From: Tessaracoccus lacteus
GTDB lineage: Bacteria > Actinomycetota > Actinomycetes > Propionibacteriales > Propionibacteriaceae
Direction: 5' to 3'
NCBI RefSeq assembly: GCF_029917005.1
Contig: NZ_CP123967.1
Coordinates: 186,001 to 250,000 of the forward strand
DNA: 64,000 nt
Part shown: one piece after another, positions 50,390 to 58,742 of the stretch
Position numbering within the stretch: position 1 is the first letter of the stretch
Layout of the letters: the number at the start of each line of letters is the position of its first letter
Position numbers and translations under genes: made by a program
Notes under the pieces: model-generated
What the model saw: the letters and a program-made list of their open reading frames with translations, nothing else
Told to the model about the DNA's origin: nothing
Databases searched by the model: none

Positions 50390-52099
50390 ATGACCATTGA
50401 CGACGAAATGCCCCAACCCTGGGTGCGTCACTACCAGCCCGGGGTGCCTGCACAGATCGAGTTGCCGACCGACTCCCTCGTGAGCCTCTACGAGCGCTCC
50501 GTGCGGGAGGCGGCAGACTCGATCGCCCTCGACTTCTTCGGCAGGACGACGACGTACGCCGAGTTGGGCGATCAGATCGAGCGCGCCGCTGAGGGGCTCC
50601 GACGCCTCGGCGTCAAGACCGGAGACCGCGTCGCGCTGATCCTGCCGAACTGCCCCCAGCATGTCGTCGCGTTCTACGCGGTGCAGCGGCTCGGCGCGAT
50701 CGTCGTCGAGCACAACCCGCTCTACACCGCCCGCGAGCTGCGCCACCTCTTCGAGGACCACGGCGCCCGCGTCGTCATCGCCTGGGATGCGGCCGTGTCC
50801 AAGCTACGCGAGCAACCCGCCGACGTGCAGCTCGACCACATCGTCGCGGTCAACCTCCTCAAGGCGTTCCCGACGGTGAAGCGCCTGGCGCTGCAGCTGC
50901 CCCTGAAGAAGCTCAGGGCGACCCGCGCGAAGCTCACGCAGCCTGCCCCCGGCACCATGTCCTGGGAGAAGCTGCTCAGCGCGCCGCGCATCGCGGCCGA
51001 CCACCCCCGCCCCTCCGTGGACGACCTGGCCGTCATCCAGTACACCTCCGGCACGACGGGGCAGCCGAAGGGGGCGATGCTCACGCACTCGAACCTCTTC
51101 GCCAACGCGCGCCAGGGCGAGGCGTGGATGCACGGAGCCGAGTACCGCAAGGAGGTCTTCTACGCGATCCTGCCGATGTTCCACGCGTTCGGCATGACGC
51201 TGTTCATGACCTACGGCGTCCTCAAGCAGGCCCGCCTGGTGCTGTTCCCGTCGTTCGACGTCGACATGGTCCTCGACACGGCGAAGAAGACCCCGCCGAC
51301 GGTGTACTGCGCAGTCCCGCCCATCTACGAGGCCACCGCCAAGAGGGCCAAGGAACGCGGGATCTCGCTGCGCTCGGCCAAGTACTGCATCTCGGGCGCC
51401 ATGGCGCTGCAGGACGACATCGTCGAGCTGTGGGAGTCCGTCTCCGGCGGCCTGCTCGTCGAGGGCTACGGCATGACGGAAGCCTCCCCGGTGTGCCTCG
51501 GCAACCCGTTCGCCGACACGCGCCGCACGGGCACGATCGGCGTACCGTTCCCGAGCACGTGGATGAAGGTTGTCGACCCCGACGACCCCACCGTCGAGGT
51601 CCTGCAGGGGGAGCGCGGCGAGCTGCTGATCCACGGCCCGCAGGTGTTCCAGGGCTACTGGATGAACGACGAGGAGACCACCAGGACGCTGCTGCCCGGC
51701 GGCTGGCTGCGCACCGGCGACGTGGTCACGGTCGACGAGGACGGCTTCACGACCATCGTCGACCGCGTGAAGGAGCTCATCATCACCGGCGGCTTCAACG
51801 TCTCGCCGTCGGAGGTCGAGCAGGTGCTGCTCGCGCACCCGAAGGTCAAGGCCGCGGCGGTCGTCGGCCTGCCCAACGAGGAGGTCGGCGGCGAGCGCGT
51901 CATCGCGGCCATCCACCCCGAGGAGGGCTCCGACGTGACCTACGCCGAGCTCCGCGCCTGGTGCAAGGAGCGACTGACCGGCTACAAGACGCCCCGCGAG
52001 TTCTACGTGGTGGGCGAGCTGCCCAAGTCGATGCTCGGCAAGGTGCTGCGCGCGCAGGTGAAGGAGCAGCTCGGCGCCCTCACCCCGCTGCCGCACTGA
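50390..52099 (+). CDS. fadD: Long-chain fatty acid-CoA ligase
   Basis: A 569-aa ANL-superfamily adenylate-forming enzyme. The P-loop is YTSGTTGQPKGAMLTH starting at residue 218; the A5-like motif is GYGMTEASPV; the hinge region is GWLRTGDVV; DRVKELIITGGFNVSPSE follows, and the catalytic Lys lies near the end in PKSMLGKVLR. Activates fatty acids to acyl-CoA for beta-oxidation or lipid synthesis. ATG 50390. A strong hairpin follows the stop. Confidence 0.9.
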   Translation: MTIDDEMPQPWVRHYQPGVPAQIELPTDSLVSLYERSVREAADSIALDFFGRTTTYAELGDQIERAAEGLRRLGVKTGDRVALILPNCPQHVVAFYAVQRLGAIVVEHNPLYTARELRHLFEDHGARVVIAWDAAVSKLREQPADVQLDHIVAVNLLKAFPTVKRLALQLPLKKLRATRAKLTQPAPGTMSWEKLLSAPRIAADHPRPSVDDLAVIQYTSGTTGQPKGAMLTHSNLFANARQGEAWMHGAEYRKEVFYAILPMFHAFGMTLFMTYGVLKQARLVLFPSFDVDMVLDTAKKTPPTVYCAVPPIYEATAKRAKERGISLRSAKYCISGAMALQDDIVELWESVSGGLLVEGYGMTEASPVCLGNPFADTRRTGTIGVPFPSTWMKVVDPDDPTVEVLQGERGELLIHGPQVFQGYWMNDEETTRTLLPGGWLRTGDVVTVDEDGFTTIVDRVKELIITGGFNVSPSEVEQVLLAHPKVKAAAVVGLPNEEVGGERVIAAIHPEEGSDVTYAELRAWCKERLTGYKTPREFYVVGELPKSMLGKVLRAQVKEQLGALTPLPH

Positions 52100-52110
52100 C
52101 CCGACGACAG

Positions 52111-52154
52111 ACGAAGGGGCGCCCCGTGGCCGAAGCCACGGGGCGCCCCTTCGT
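52111..52154. terminator. Bidirectional hairpin terminator
   Basis: A perfect 20-base stem, ACGAAGGGGCGCCCCGTGGC with its complement, around a CGAA tetraloop. It sits between the convergent fadD and sugar-permease stops and would serve both. No strong U tract, as is usual in actinobacteria. Confidence 0.85.
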
Positions 52155-52163
52155 TGTGCGGGA

Positions 52164-53339
52164 TCAGGCCTTGGCGCTGACCGCGCGACGCTTGTTCCAC
52201 ACGTCGAACGCGACCGCGAGCAGGAGCACGAGGCCCTTGACGATCTGCTGCATGTACTGCTGGAAGCCCAGCAGCTGCATGCCGTTCGACATGACGGCCA
52301 TCACCAGGCCACCGACCATGGCGCCGATGACGGTGCCGACACCACCGGTGACGGCGGCGCCACCGATGAAGCAGGCGGCGATGGCGTCGAGCTCGACGCC
52401 GTTGCCGGCGGCCGGCTGCGCGCCGTTGGTACGCGACGAGAACACGATGCCGGCGATGCCGGTCAGCAGGCCCATGTTCACGTACACCTGGAAGATGCGG
52501 CGCTTGACCTTGACGCCCGACAGCATGGCGGCGTTGAGGTTGCCGCCGATCGCGAAGACGTGGCGACCGTAGATCGTCGACTTCGACACGAACGAGTAGA
52601 TCAGCACGAGCGCGGCGAGGATGATCAGCACGATCGGGAAGCCACGGCTCGTCGACAGCTTCCACATGAAGAACATGACGACGGCGGCGACAACGACGAT
52701 CTTGATGATGAACAGCGGCATCGACTCGACGACCTGGTCGTAGCGGATGCGGGCGCGGCGGCTGCTCCACTGGGTCCAGGCGTAGCCGACGCAGCCGACG
52801 ACACCGATCAGGATGGTGAACAGGTCGAACCCGTTACCGCCTAACAGGCCGTTCAGGAAGCCGCTGGCGATCATCTGGTACTCGGGCGTCATGGGCGACA
52901 GCGAGACGTTGTTCAGGACCAGGAAGGTCATGCCGCGGAACAGGAGCATGCCCGACAGGGTCACGATGAAGCCCGGGATGCCGACGTAGGCGACCCAGAA
53001 GCCGTGCCAGATGCCGATCACGATGCCGACGGCGAGGCCGGCGATGACGCCCACCCACCACGGCATGCTCTGCTTGATGACCAGCGTTGCGGAGACGGCG
53101 CCCACGAGGGCCATCACCGAGCCGACCGACAGGTCGATGTGCCCGACTACGATCACGAACAGCATGCCGATCGCGAGGATCAGGATGTAGGAGTACTGCA
53201 GCACCAGGTTCGACACGTTGTTGGGGGCGAGCAGTGTGCCCCCGGTCACGATCGTGAACAGGACCACGATGGCCACGAACGCGAACACGATGCCGCTCTG
53301 GCGGAGGTTCTTGGAGAAGATGTCCTTGATGGCGTTCAT
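52164..53339 (-). CDS. Monosaccharide ABC permease (XylH/GguB-type)
   Basis: A 391-aa permease of the ribose/xylose branch with about ten helices. Typical segments are GHIDLSVGSVMALVGA and AIGGNLNAAMLSGVKV; the C-terminal part has the IGAMVGGLVMAVMSNGMQLL pattern. It follows the ATPase gene (start 53339, one base before its stop). Third gene of the ChvE-MmsA-type importer. Likely aldopentose or galactose/glucose uptake. Confidence 0.9.
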   Translation of the reverse strand: MNAIKDIFSKNLRQSGIVFAFVAIVVLFTIVTGGTLLAPNNVSNLVLQYSYILILAIGMLFVIVVGHIDLSVGSVMALVGAVSATLVIKQSMPWWVGVIAGLAVGIVIGIWHGFWVAYVGIPGFIVTLSGMLLFRGMTFLVLNNVSLSPMTPEYQMIASGFLNGLLGGNGFDLFTILIGVVGCVGYAWTQWSSRRARIRYDQVVESMPLFIIKIVVVAAVVMFFMWKLSTSRGFPIVLIILAALVLIYSFVSKSTIYGRHVFAIGGNLNAAMLSGVKVKRRIFQVYVNMGLLTGIAGIVFSSRTNGAQPAAGNGVELDAIAACFIGGAAVTGGVGTVIGAMVGGLVMAVMSNGMQLLGFQQYMQQIVKGLVLLLAVAFDVWNKRRAVSAKA

Positions 53340-54878
53340 TTAGGCGACTTCCCTCTCTTTGGTCATGAGCTTCATGAGGCTCTCCTGGGTTGCCTCGCCC
53401 TTCGGCTGCTGTCCGGTGATCCGGCCGAAGGCGAGGGTGTAGATGCGGTCGCAGATGCCGAGCAGTTCCGGCAGCTCCGATGAGATGACCACGACGGCCT
53501 TCCCGGCGTCGGCCAGCTGGTTGATGATCGTGTAGATCTCGTACTTGGCGCCGACGTCGATGCCGCGGGTGGGTTCGTCGAGGATCAGTACCTCGGGCTC
53601 GGTCATCATCCACTTGCTGAGGACGACCTTCTGCTGGTTGCCGCCGGACAGCTGCCCGACGATGCTCATCACCGAAGGCGTCTTGATCCGCATGGACTTG
53701 CGGTAGCTCTCGGCGATGCGGATCTCCTCGTTGGAGTTGACCGCGACGCCCTTGGTGATCTTCGGGAGCGACGCGGCGGAGATGTTGCGGCGGATGTCCT
53801 CGATCAGGTTCAGGCCGTAGCGCTTGCGGTCCTCCGTCGCGTAGGCGACGCCTGCGTTGATGGCCTGATCGACGCTGGTGAAGTCGACCTCCTTGCCGTG
53901 CAGAAACATCTTCCCGTCGACCTTCCGGCCGTAGGACTGCCCGAACACGCTCATGGCAAGCTCGGTGCGTCCGGCGCCCATCAGGCCGGCGATGCCGACG
54001 ATCTCGCCAGCGTGGACGTTGAAGCTCGCGGCGTCAGAGACTTTGCGGCCCGCCTGCGTGGGGTGCATGACTGTCCAGTTCTCGACCCTCAGGATCTCTC
54101 CGCCGATCTTCGGCTCGTGATCCGGGTAGAGGTGCTCGAGATCACGACCGACCATGCCCTTGATGATGCGTTCCTGCGTCATGTCGGGCCCGCGCTCGAT
54201 GGTCTCGATCGTGGAGCCGTCGCGGATGACCGTCGTGGAGTCGGCGATCGCCGTGATCTCGTTGAGCTTGTGGGAGATCATGATCGACGTGATCCCCTGC
54301 TCCTTGAGGTGCCGCAGCAGGTCGAGCAGGTGCGCGGAGTCGGAGTCGTTGAGGGCCGCGGTGGGCTCGTCGAGGATGAGCAGCTTCACGCGCTTGGAGA
54401 GGGCCTTGGCGATCTCCACGAGCTGCTGCTTGCCGACGCCGATCTGGTTGATCGGCGTGACCGGGTTCTCGTCCAGGCCTACGCGGGCGAGCAGCTTTGA
54501 CGCCTCCGCGTTGGTCTTGTGCCAGTCGATGCGGCCGTTCGTCTTCTGCTCGTTGCCGAGGAAGATGTTCTCGGCGATCGACAGCAGCGGGACGAGCGCA
54601 AGCTCCTGGTGGATGATGACGATGCCTGCGTGCTCGGAGTCGTTGATCGACCCGAACTGGCACAGCTCGCCTTCGAAGTAGATCTCGCCCTCGTACGTGC
54701 CTGCGGGGTAGACGCCGGAGAGCACCTTCATGAGGGTGGACTTGCCCGCGCCGTTCTCGCCGCAGATCGCGTGGATCTCACCACGCCGGACCTTGAGCGT
54801 CACGTCGGAGAGAGCCTTGACACCCGGGAAGGTCTTGGTGATGTCGCGCATCTCCAGGATGAGGTTGGTGTCGTCCAT
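53340..54878 (-). CDS. Monosaccharide ABC ATPase, tandem domain (MmsA/GguA-type)
   Basis: A 512-aa protein with two ABC modules. Module 1: Walker [10 protein letters not shown] (about 39-47) and Walker [12 protein letters not shown]. Module 2: a degenerate Walker A ([10 protein letters not shown]), an intact signature LSGGNQQKV and Walker [11 protein letters not shown]. This asymmetry is normal in the RbsA/XylG/GguA family. ATG 54878 follows AGGCAGGA. Energises uptake by the neighbouring permease. Confidence 0.93.
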   Translation of the reverse strand: MDDTNLILEMRDITKTFPGVKALSDVTLKVRRGEIHAICGENGAGKSTLMKVLSGVYPAGTYEGEIYFEGELCQFGSINDSEHAGIVIIHQELALVPLLSIAENIFLGNEQKTNGRIDWHKTNAEASKLLARVGLDENPVTPINQIGVGKQQLVEIAKALSKRVKLLILDEPTAALNDSDSAHLLDLLRHLKEQGITSIMISHKLNEITAIADSTTVIRDGSTIETIERGPDMTQERIIKGMVGRDLEHLYPDHEPKIGGEILRVENWTVMHPTQAGRKVSDAASFNVHAGEIVGIAGLMGAGRTELAMSVFGQSYGRKVDGKMFLHGKEVDFTSVDQAINAGVAYATEDRKRYGLNLIEDIRRNISAASLPKITKGVAVNSNEEIRIAESYRKSMRIKTPSVMSIVGQLSGGNQQKVVLSKWMMTEPEVLILDEPTRGIDVGAKYEIYTIINQLADAGKAVVVISSELPELLGICDRIYTLAFGRITGQQPKGEATQESLMKLMTKEREVA

Positions 54879-54912
54879 GGGTTCCTGCCTTTCTCTGATG
54901 GGCCGTTGGCGC

Positions 54913-54950
54913 GGATGGCCCGGCTCCGGCAAGCGGAGACCGGGCCATCC
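54913..54950. terminator. Intercistronic hairpin between binding protein and ATPase genes
   Basis: GGATGGCCCGG pairs with CCGGGCCATCC, extended by CTCCG/CGGAG with one bulged base, around a GCAA loop. It is placed right after the binding-protein stop, so it may stabilise that message or attenuate downstream genes, raising binding protein over permease as in many sugar ABC operons. Confidence 0.6.
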
Positions 54951-54966
54951 GTGTCTGTCGGTCAGA

Positions 54967-56133
54967 TCAGGCGACGCCTGCGTCGATCTGGTCCTGGGTC
55001 CAGTAACCGGTGTCGACGAGGGCCTCGGTGATGTTGTCAGCCGTCACGGTGACGACGTCCAGGAGGTAGGAGGGAACAACCTTCACGCCGTTGTCGTAGT
55101 CGGTGGTGTTGTTGGCCTCGGGGTCATTGCCGGCGAGGAGGTCCTTGGCGGCAGTGACGGCCTGCTCGGCGAGCGTGCGGGTGTCCTTGAAGATGGTCGA
55201 GAACTGCACGCCGTCCTGGATGAGCTTGACGGAGGCGATCTCCGCGTCCTGGCCGGTGACGACGGGGAAGCCGTCGCCGATGGTGCCGGAGTAGCCGTTG
55301 TTCTGCAGGGCGGTGATGATGCCACGGGAGAGGCCGTCGTACGGGGAGAGGACGCCGTCGAGCTTGGTGTCACCCTGGTAGTTGGCGGTCAGCAGATCCT
55401 CCATGCGCTTCTGGGCAGTCTCCTGCTGCCAGCGCAGGATGGCGGCCTGATCGAACTCGGTCTGCGTCGACGGAACGACCAGGACCCCGGAGTCGATGTA
55501 GGGCTGCAGGACGCTCATCGCGCCCTCCCAGAAGAAGGTGGCATTGTTGTCATCGGGCGAGCCGGCGAAGAGCTCGACGTTGAAGGGGCCCTTCTCGCCG
55601 GTGTCGTTGCCGTCGGCGTCGAGGATGCCGAGGCCGTTCAGCAGGGAGCTGCCCTGGGCAACGCCCACCTTGAAGTTGTCGAACGAGACGTAGAAGTCGA
55701 CGTTCTTGCTATCACGGATCAAACGGTCGTACGCGATGACCTTGATGCCCTGCGAGGCGGCGGTCTCCAGCTGGGTGGCGAGCGCGGTGCCGTCGATGGC
55801 GGCGACGATCAGGACGTTTGCGCCCTGGGTGATCATCTGGTCGATCTGCTGGCCCTGGGTCGGGATGTCGTCGTTGGCGTACTGCAGGTCGACGGTGAAG
55901 CCCGCGTCCTCCAGCTGCTGCTTCACAGCATTGCCGTCGGCGATCCAGCGCTCCGAGGTCTGCGTGGGCATCGCCACGCCGACGCGGCCGCCCTCGGTTG
56001 CCGCCGCGGAGGTTTCGCCCCCCGTGGCGCTGGTGGTCGACGTGCTGGTGCCGGCGCCGCCGCCGGAGCAGGCAGCGAGCGACAGGGAGAGCGCAATGCC
56101 CGCCGCAGCCGCAACGATCTTCCTGAACTTCAT
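54967..56133 (-). CDS. Monosaccharide-binding lipoprotein (ChvE/XylF-type)
   Basis: A 388-aa periplasmic-binding-protein type I. The signal peptide ends in a lipobox (SLAAC, Cys near 22) and a Gly/Ser/Thr linker. The sugar domain has [31 protein letters not shown] and [15 protein letters not shown], characteristic of ChvE/multiple-monosaccharide binding proteins. ATG 56133 after AGGAGGAAC; an upstream ATG 56151 is unlikely. First gene of the importer operon, preceded by a LacI-like operator and a promoter. Confidence 0.9.
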   Translation of the reverse strand: MKFRKIVAAAAGIALSLSLAACSGGGAGTSTSTTSATGGETSAAATEGGRVGVAMPTQTSERWIADGNAVKQQLEDAGFTVDLQYANDDIPTQGQQIDQMITQGANVLIVAAIDGTALATQLETAASQGIKVIAYDRLIRDSKNVDFYVSFDNFKVGVAQGSSLLNGLGILDADGNDTGEKGPFNVELFAGSPDDNNATFFWEGAMSVLQPYIDSGVLVVPSTQTEFDQAAILRWQQETAQKRMEDLLTANYQGDTKLDGVLSPYDGLSRGIITALQNNGYSGTIGDGFPVVTGQDAEIASVKLIQDGVQFSTIFKDTRTLAEQAVTAAKDLLAGNDPEANNTTDYDNGVKVVPSYLLDVVTVTADNITEALVDTGYWTQDQIDAGVA

Positions 56134-56172
56134 TGTTCCTCCTGAGAACATAACGGATGTGCGAGGAGAGGG

Positions 56173-56188
56173 ATGTGAACGTTCACAT
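56173..56188. promoter_or_regulatory. LacI-type operator
   Basis: ATGTGAACGTTCACAT, a perfect 16-base palindrome with central CG, the hallmark of LacI-family sites. It lies in the leader, 40 bases before the binding-protein start. No LacI gene is in the window. Confidence 0.7.
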
Positions 56189-56281
56189 TGTGTGGTATAC
56201 GAAACCCCTCTTACCCCTTTGTGTGCGTGGACCCCAGGGTCTCGATGCTGAGATGGAGAGGTCGATGCGCCTACAACAGGT

Positions 56282-56310
56282 AGTATGTTTTGTTAGCCGC
56301 GGCAGGTCAA
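56282..56310 (-). promoter_or_regulatory. Promoter of the monosaccharide importer
   Basis: On the minus strand TTGACC (56310-56305) and CATACT (56287-56282) are separated by 17 bases. Four of six -10 and five of six -35 positions agree with the sigma-70-type consensus. Transcription would start near 56275, giving a leader of about 140 bases that contains the LacI-type operator. Confidence 0.55.
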
Positions 56311-56327
56311 GCTGGATTGGTTGCGAA

Positions 56328-56343
56328 ATGATAACGATCACAT
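56328..56343. promoter_or_regulatory. Second, imperfect LacI-type site
   Basis: ATGATAACGATCACAT keeps the ends and central CG of the operator at 56173-56188 and lies just upstream of the -35 box, 155 bases from it. The two could support DNA looping. Confidence 0.4.
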
Positions 56344-56416
56344 CGACGTGAGTTCCCCCGTTCACGGGGCCAGCACATCACACTGACGAGGCCACTTGCT
56401 GAGCGTGGTCCCGGTG

Positions 56417-57212
56417 GGTTCTCTGAGCCTGCTCCGGTTCCCTGAGCCTGCTCCGGTTCCCTGAGCCTGCTCCGGTTCCCTGAGCTCGTCGAAGGGCGCC
56501 GAGCGGAGCGAGGTGCGTGACTGGGCGACACTGGGACCCTTCGACAGGCTCAGGGCGTTTCGACAGGCTCAACGACCCGGTTCCCTGAGCCTGGCCCGGT
56601 TCCCTGAGCCCGCTCCGGTTCCCTGAGCCTGGCCCGGTTCCCTGAGCCCGTCGAAGGGCGCCGAGCGGAGCGAGGTGCGTGACTGGGCGACACTGGGACC
56701 CTTCGACAGGCTCAGGGCGTTTCGACAGGCTCAACGACCCGGTTCCCTGAGCCTGTTCCGGTTCCCTGAGCCTGGCCCGGTTCCCTGAGCCTGGCCCGGT
56801 TCCCTGAGCCTGGCCCGGTTCCCTGAGCTCGTCGAAGGGCGCCGAGCGGAGCGAGGTGCGTGACTGGGCGACACTGGGACCCTTCGACAGGCTCAGGGCG
56901 TTTCGACAGGCTCAACGACCCGGTTCCCTGAGCCTGTTCCGGTTCCCTGAGCCTGCTCCGGTTCCCTGAGCCTGGCCCGGTTCCCTGAGCTCGTCGAAGG
57001 GCGCCGAGCGGAGCGAGGTGCGTGACTGGGCGACACTGGGACCCTTCGACAGGCTCAGGGCGTTTCGACAGGCTCAACGACCCGGTTCCCTGAGCCCGCT
57101 CCGGTTCCCTGAGCCTGGCCCGGTTCCCTGAGCCTGGCCCGGTTCCCTGAGCTCGTCGAAGGGCGCCGAGCGGAGCGAGGTGCGTGACTGGGCGACACTG
57201 GGACCCTTCGAC
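56417..57212. repeat. Nested tandem-repeat array (family D)
   Basis: Five copies of a larger block (start of the shared GAAGGGCGCCGAGCGG at 56491, 56653, 56834, 56996 and 57157) are spaced 162, 181, 162 and about 162 bases apart. Between blocks runs a 19-base minisatellite, GGTTCCCTGAGCCTGCTCC and variants with GGCCC or GTTCC, present two to five times; the 181 spacing has one extra unit. Blocks contain family D words in both orientations. The array is cut at 57212 by the IS element and resumes at 58675. Confidence 0.9.
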
Positions 57213-57448
57213 GCTGATACTTGTTAGGTCCTCGTCTCGGCGGGGTGTGGCTCTCCCTTCGACTGACTTCGTGTCTTGGGTTTGATCTGTCCACTCCGCC
57301 CGGGGCGGGGACACATTCTCGGAGTCCTGCCCGGGGACCCGTGGCATGTCTTGATAGGAGCCTGGGGCTTGATTGGCAAGCCGCCGTCAGCGTCCTGACT
57401 GCCTGGTCCCCGAGCAGGTGTCACCCCCCTTGAAAGGCGACACCTCAC
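57213..57448 (+). ncRNA. Candidate bridge RNA region of the IS110 element
   Basis: Non-coding left end of the element. CCCTTCGAC (57255-57263) equals the left target flank. TCTGTC (57286-57291) can pair with GACAGG across the target junction, with one wobble. ATAGGAGC (57354-57361) equals the element's right end (58664-58671). GTCAGC (57386-57391) can pair with GCTGAT at the element's left end, with one wobble. The order target guides then donor guides is that known for IS621. GC-rich stems are visible (CCGCCCGGGGCGGG near 57296; AGGTGTC/GACACCT before the ATG). Exact RNA ends unknown. Confidence 0.6.
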
Positions 57449-58657
57449 ATGATGCCAACCCATCCATCCACAGTGGTAGCGGGAGTCGATACCCATCTCG
57501 CCACCCACCACGTCGCGGTCCTCGACCACACCACCGGGGCACTCCTCGGCGACCTGGAGATCGAGACCAGTCTCACCGGGTACCGCCAGCTGCTGGACTT
57601 CGTCACTTCGTTCGGGACGGTCGCACTGGTCGGGGTCGAGGGAACCTCGTCGTATGGGGCGGGCCTGTCCCGGTTCCTGACCCGGGCCGGGATCGCAGTG
57701 CGTGAGGTGATCCGCCCGAAACGCGCCGCCCGCAGACTCCATGGCAAGACCGACCCGTTGGACGCGATCCTGGCCGCCCGCACCCTCCTGACCGGCGAGA
57801 CCCTCCCCCTGCCGAAACCCGGCACCGGCAATGTTGAAGCGATCCGGGTCCTCCTGACGGCGCGGGAGTCCGCGGTCAAGGCCCGCACCCAGGCCATCGT
57901 CCAACTCAAAAGCCTGCTCGTGACCGCCCCGGACCAGGTCCGCGACACCTACCGCCGACTCACTGGGAAGGCCCTCCACGCGAAGCTGGCCGCCTGCCGA
58001 CCCCACGGCCCCGTCGACCAGTCCTCCACCATGACCGCGCTGCGGTCCCTGGCGCGACGGATCCGTGACCTCGACGACGAGATCAACCTCCTCAACCCCC
58101 AGCTGCAGACCCTGGTCGCCCAGACAGCACCCGGCGTCCTCGATCTCGTCGGGGTCGGGGTGATCTCCGCCGCCCAACTGCTGGTCACCGTCGGCGACGA
58201 CCCGACCCGGATCCACTCGAAGGCAGCGTTCGCGAAACTCTGCGGCGTCGCCCCGATCCCCGCCTCCTCCGGCAAAACCCACCGGATGCGCCTCAACCGC
58301 GGCGGAGACCGACGCGCGAACCGGGCCCTACACACCATCGCCCTGGCCAGAGCCCGCATCGATCCTGACACGATCGCCTACCTCGCGAAGAAACAAGCAG
58401 AAGGCAAAACCCGCCGCGAAGCGACCCGCTGCCTCAAGCGCTACATCTCCCACCTGATCATCACCGCGATCTGGACCCCACCCGTGGTCCCACCCATCAA
58501 CGACCTCAGACCCCTCCGCCACGCCAAAGGCCTCACCACCACCCAAGCCGGCCACGCACTCGGCGTCTGGCCAGCCCGCATCTCCGGCATCGAACGCGGA
58601 ACACTGCGCAACGACACCCTCACCACCCGCTACAGAGAATGGCTCACAACCGCTTGA
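57449..58657 (+). CDS. IS110-family transposase with extra C-terminal HTH-like tail
   Basis: A 402-aa recombinase. The N-terminal RuvC-like DEDD domain has GVDTHLATHHVAV (Asp near 14), VGVEGTSSYG (Glu near 64) and HGKTDPLDA (two Asp near 103-106). The Tnp_20 domain has LVGVGVISAAQLLV and PIPASSGKTHRMRLNRGGDR, containing the likely catalytic Ser. After the usual end, residues about 351-402 (LRHAKGLTTTQAGHALGVWP, then RISGIERG) look like an XRE-type helix-turn-helix. ATG 57449 or 57452. The frame is intact, so the element may be active. Confidence 0.9.
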   Translation: MMPTHPSTVVAGVDTHLATHHVAVLDHTTGALLGDLEIETSLTGYRQLLDFVTSFGTVALVGVEGTSSYGAGLSRFLTRAGIAVREVIRPKRAARRLHGKTDPLDAILAARTLLTGETLPLPKPGTGNVEAIRVLLTARESAVKARTQAIVQLKSLLVTAPDQVRDTYRRLTGKALHAKLAACRPHGPVDQSSTMTALRSLARRIRDLDDEINLLNPQLQTLVAQTAPGVLDLVGVGVISAAQLLVTVGDDPTRIHSKAAFAKLCGVAPIPASSGKTHRMRLNRGGDRRANRALHTIALARARIDPDTIAYLAKKQAEGKTRREATRCLKRYISHLIITAIWTPPVVPPINDLRPLRHAKGLTTTQAGHALGVWPARISGIERGTLRNDTLTTRYREWLTTA

Positions 58658-58674
58658 CACCACATAGGAGCATC

Positions 58675-58713
58675 AGGCTCAGGGCGTTTCGACAGGCTCA
58701 ACGACCCGGTTCC
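58675..58713. repeat. Family D array remainder right of the IS
   Basis: AGGCTCAGGGCGTTTCGACA then GGCTCAACGACCCGGTTCC: the interrupted block continued. It ends about 30 bases before the MFS stop. Confidence 0.8.
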
Positions 58714-58742
58714 GTCGGCGCGTGAGGGTGGCGTCATCCAGC

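Larger units (their letters stand above)
57213..58674 (+). mobile_element. IS110-family insertion sequence
   Basis: About 1,462 bases. The flanks CCCTTCGAC (left) and AGGCTCAGGGCG (right) rejoin to the family D word that occurs intact in earlier array blocks, which fixes both ends to within a base or two. No terminal inverted repeats and no target duplication, as expected of IS110. It contains one intact DEDD transposase gene and a 236-base non-coding left end; the right end is only 17 bases. This layout matches the IS110 group, in which the guide RNA lies in the left end. Confidence 0.88.

Noticed and set aside
56417..57212. CRISPR array
   Set aside because: Units are nearly identical throughout with no unique spacers, lengths of 19 and 162 bases do not fit, and no cas genes are present.
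57213..58674. Terminal inverted repeats and target duplication for the IS element
   Set aside because: None found; this is normal for IS110, and the boundaries were set from the rejoined repeat instead.
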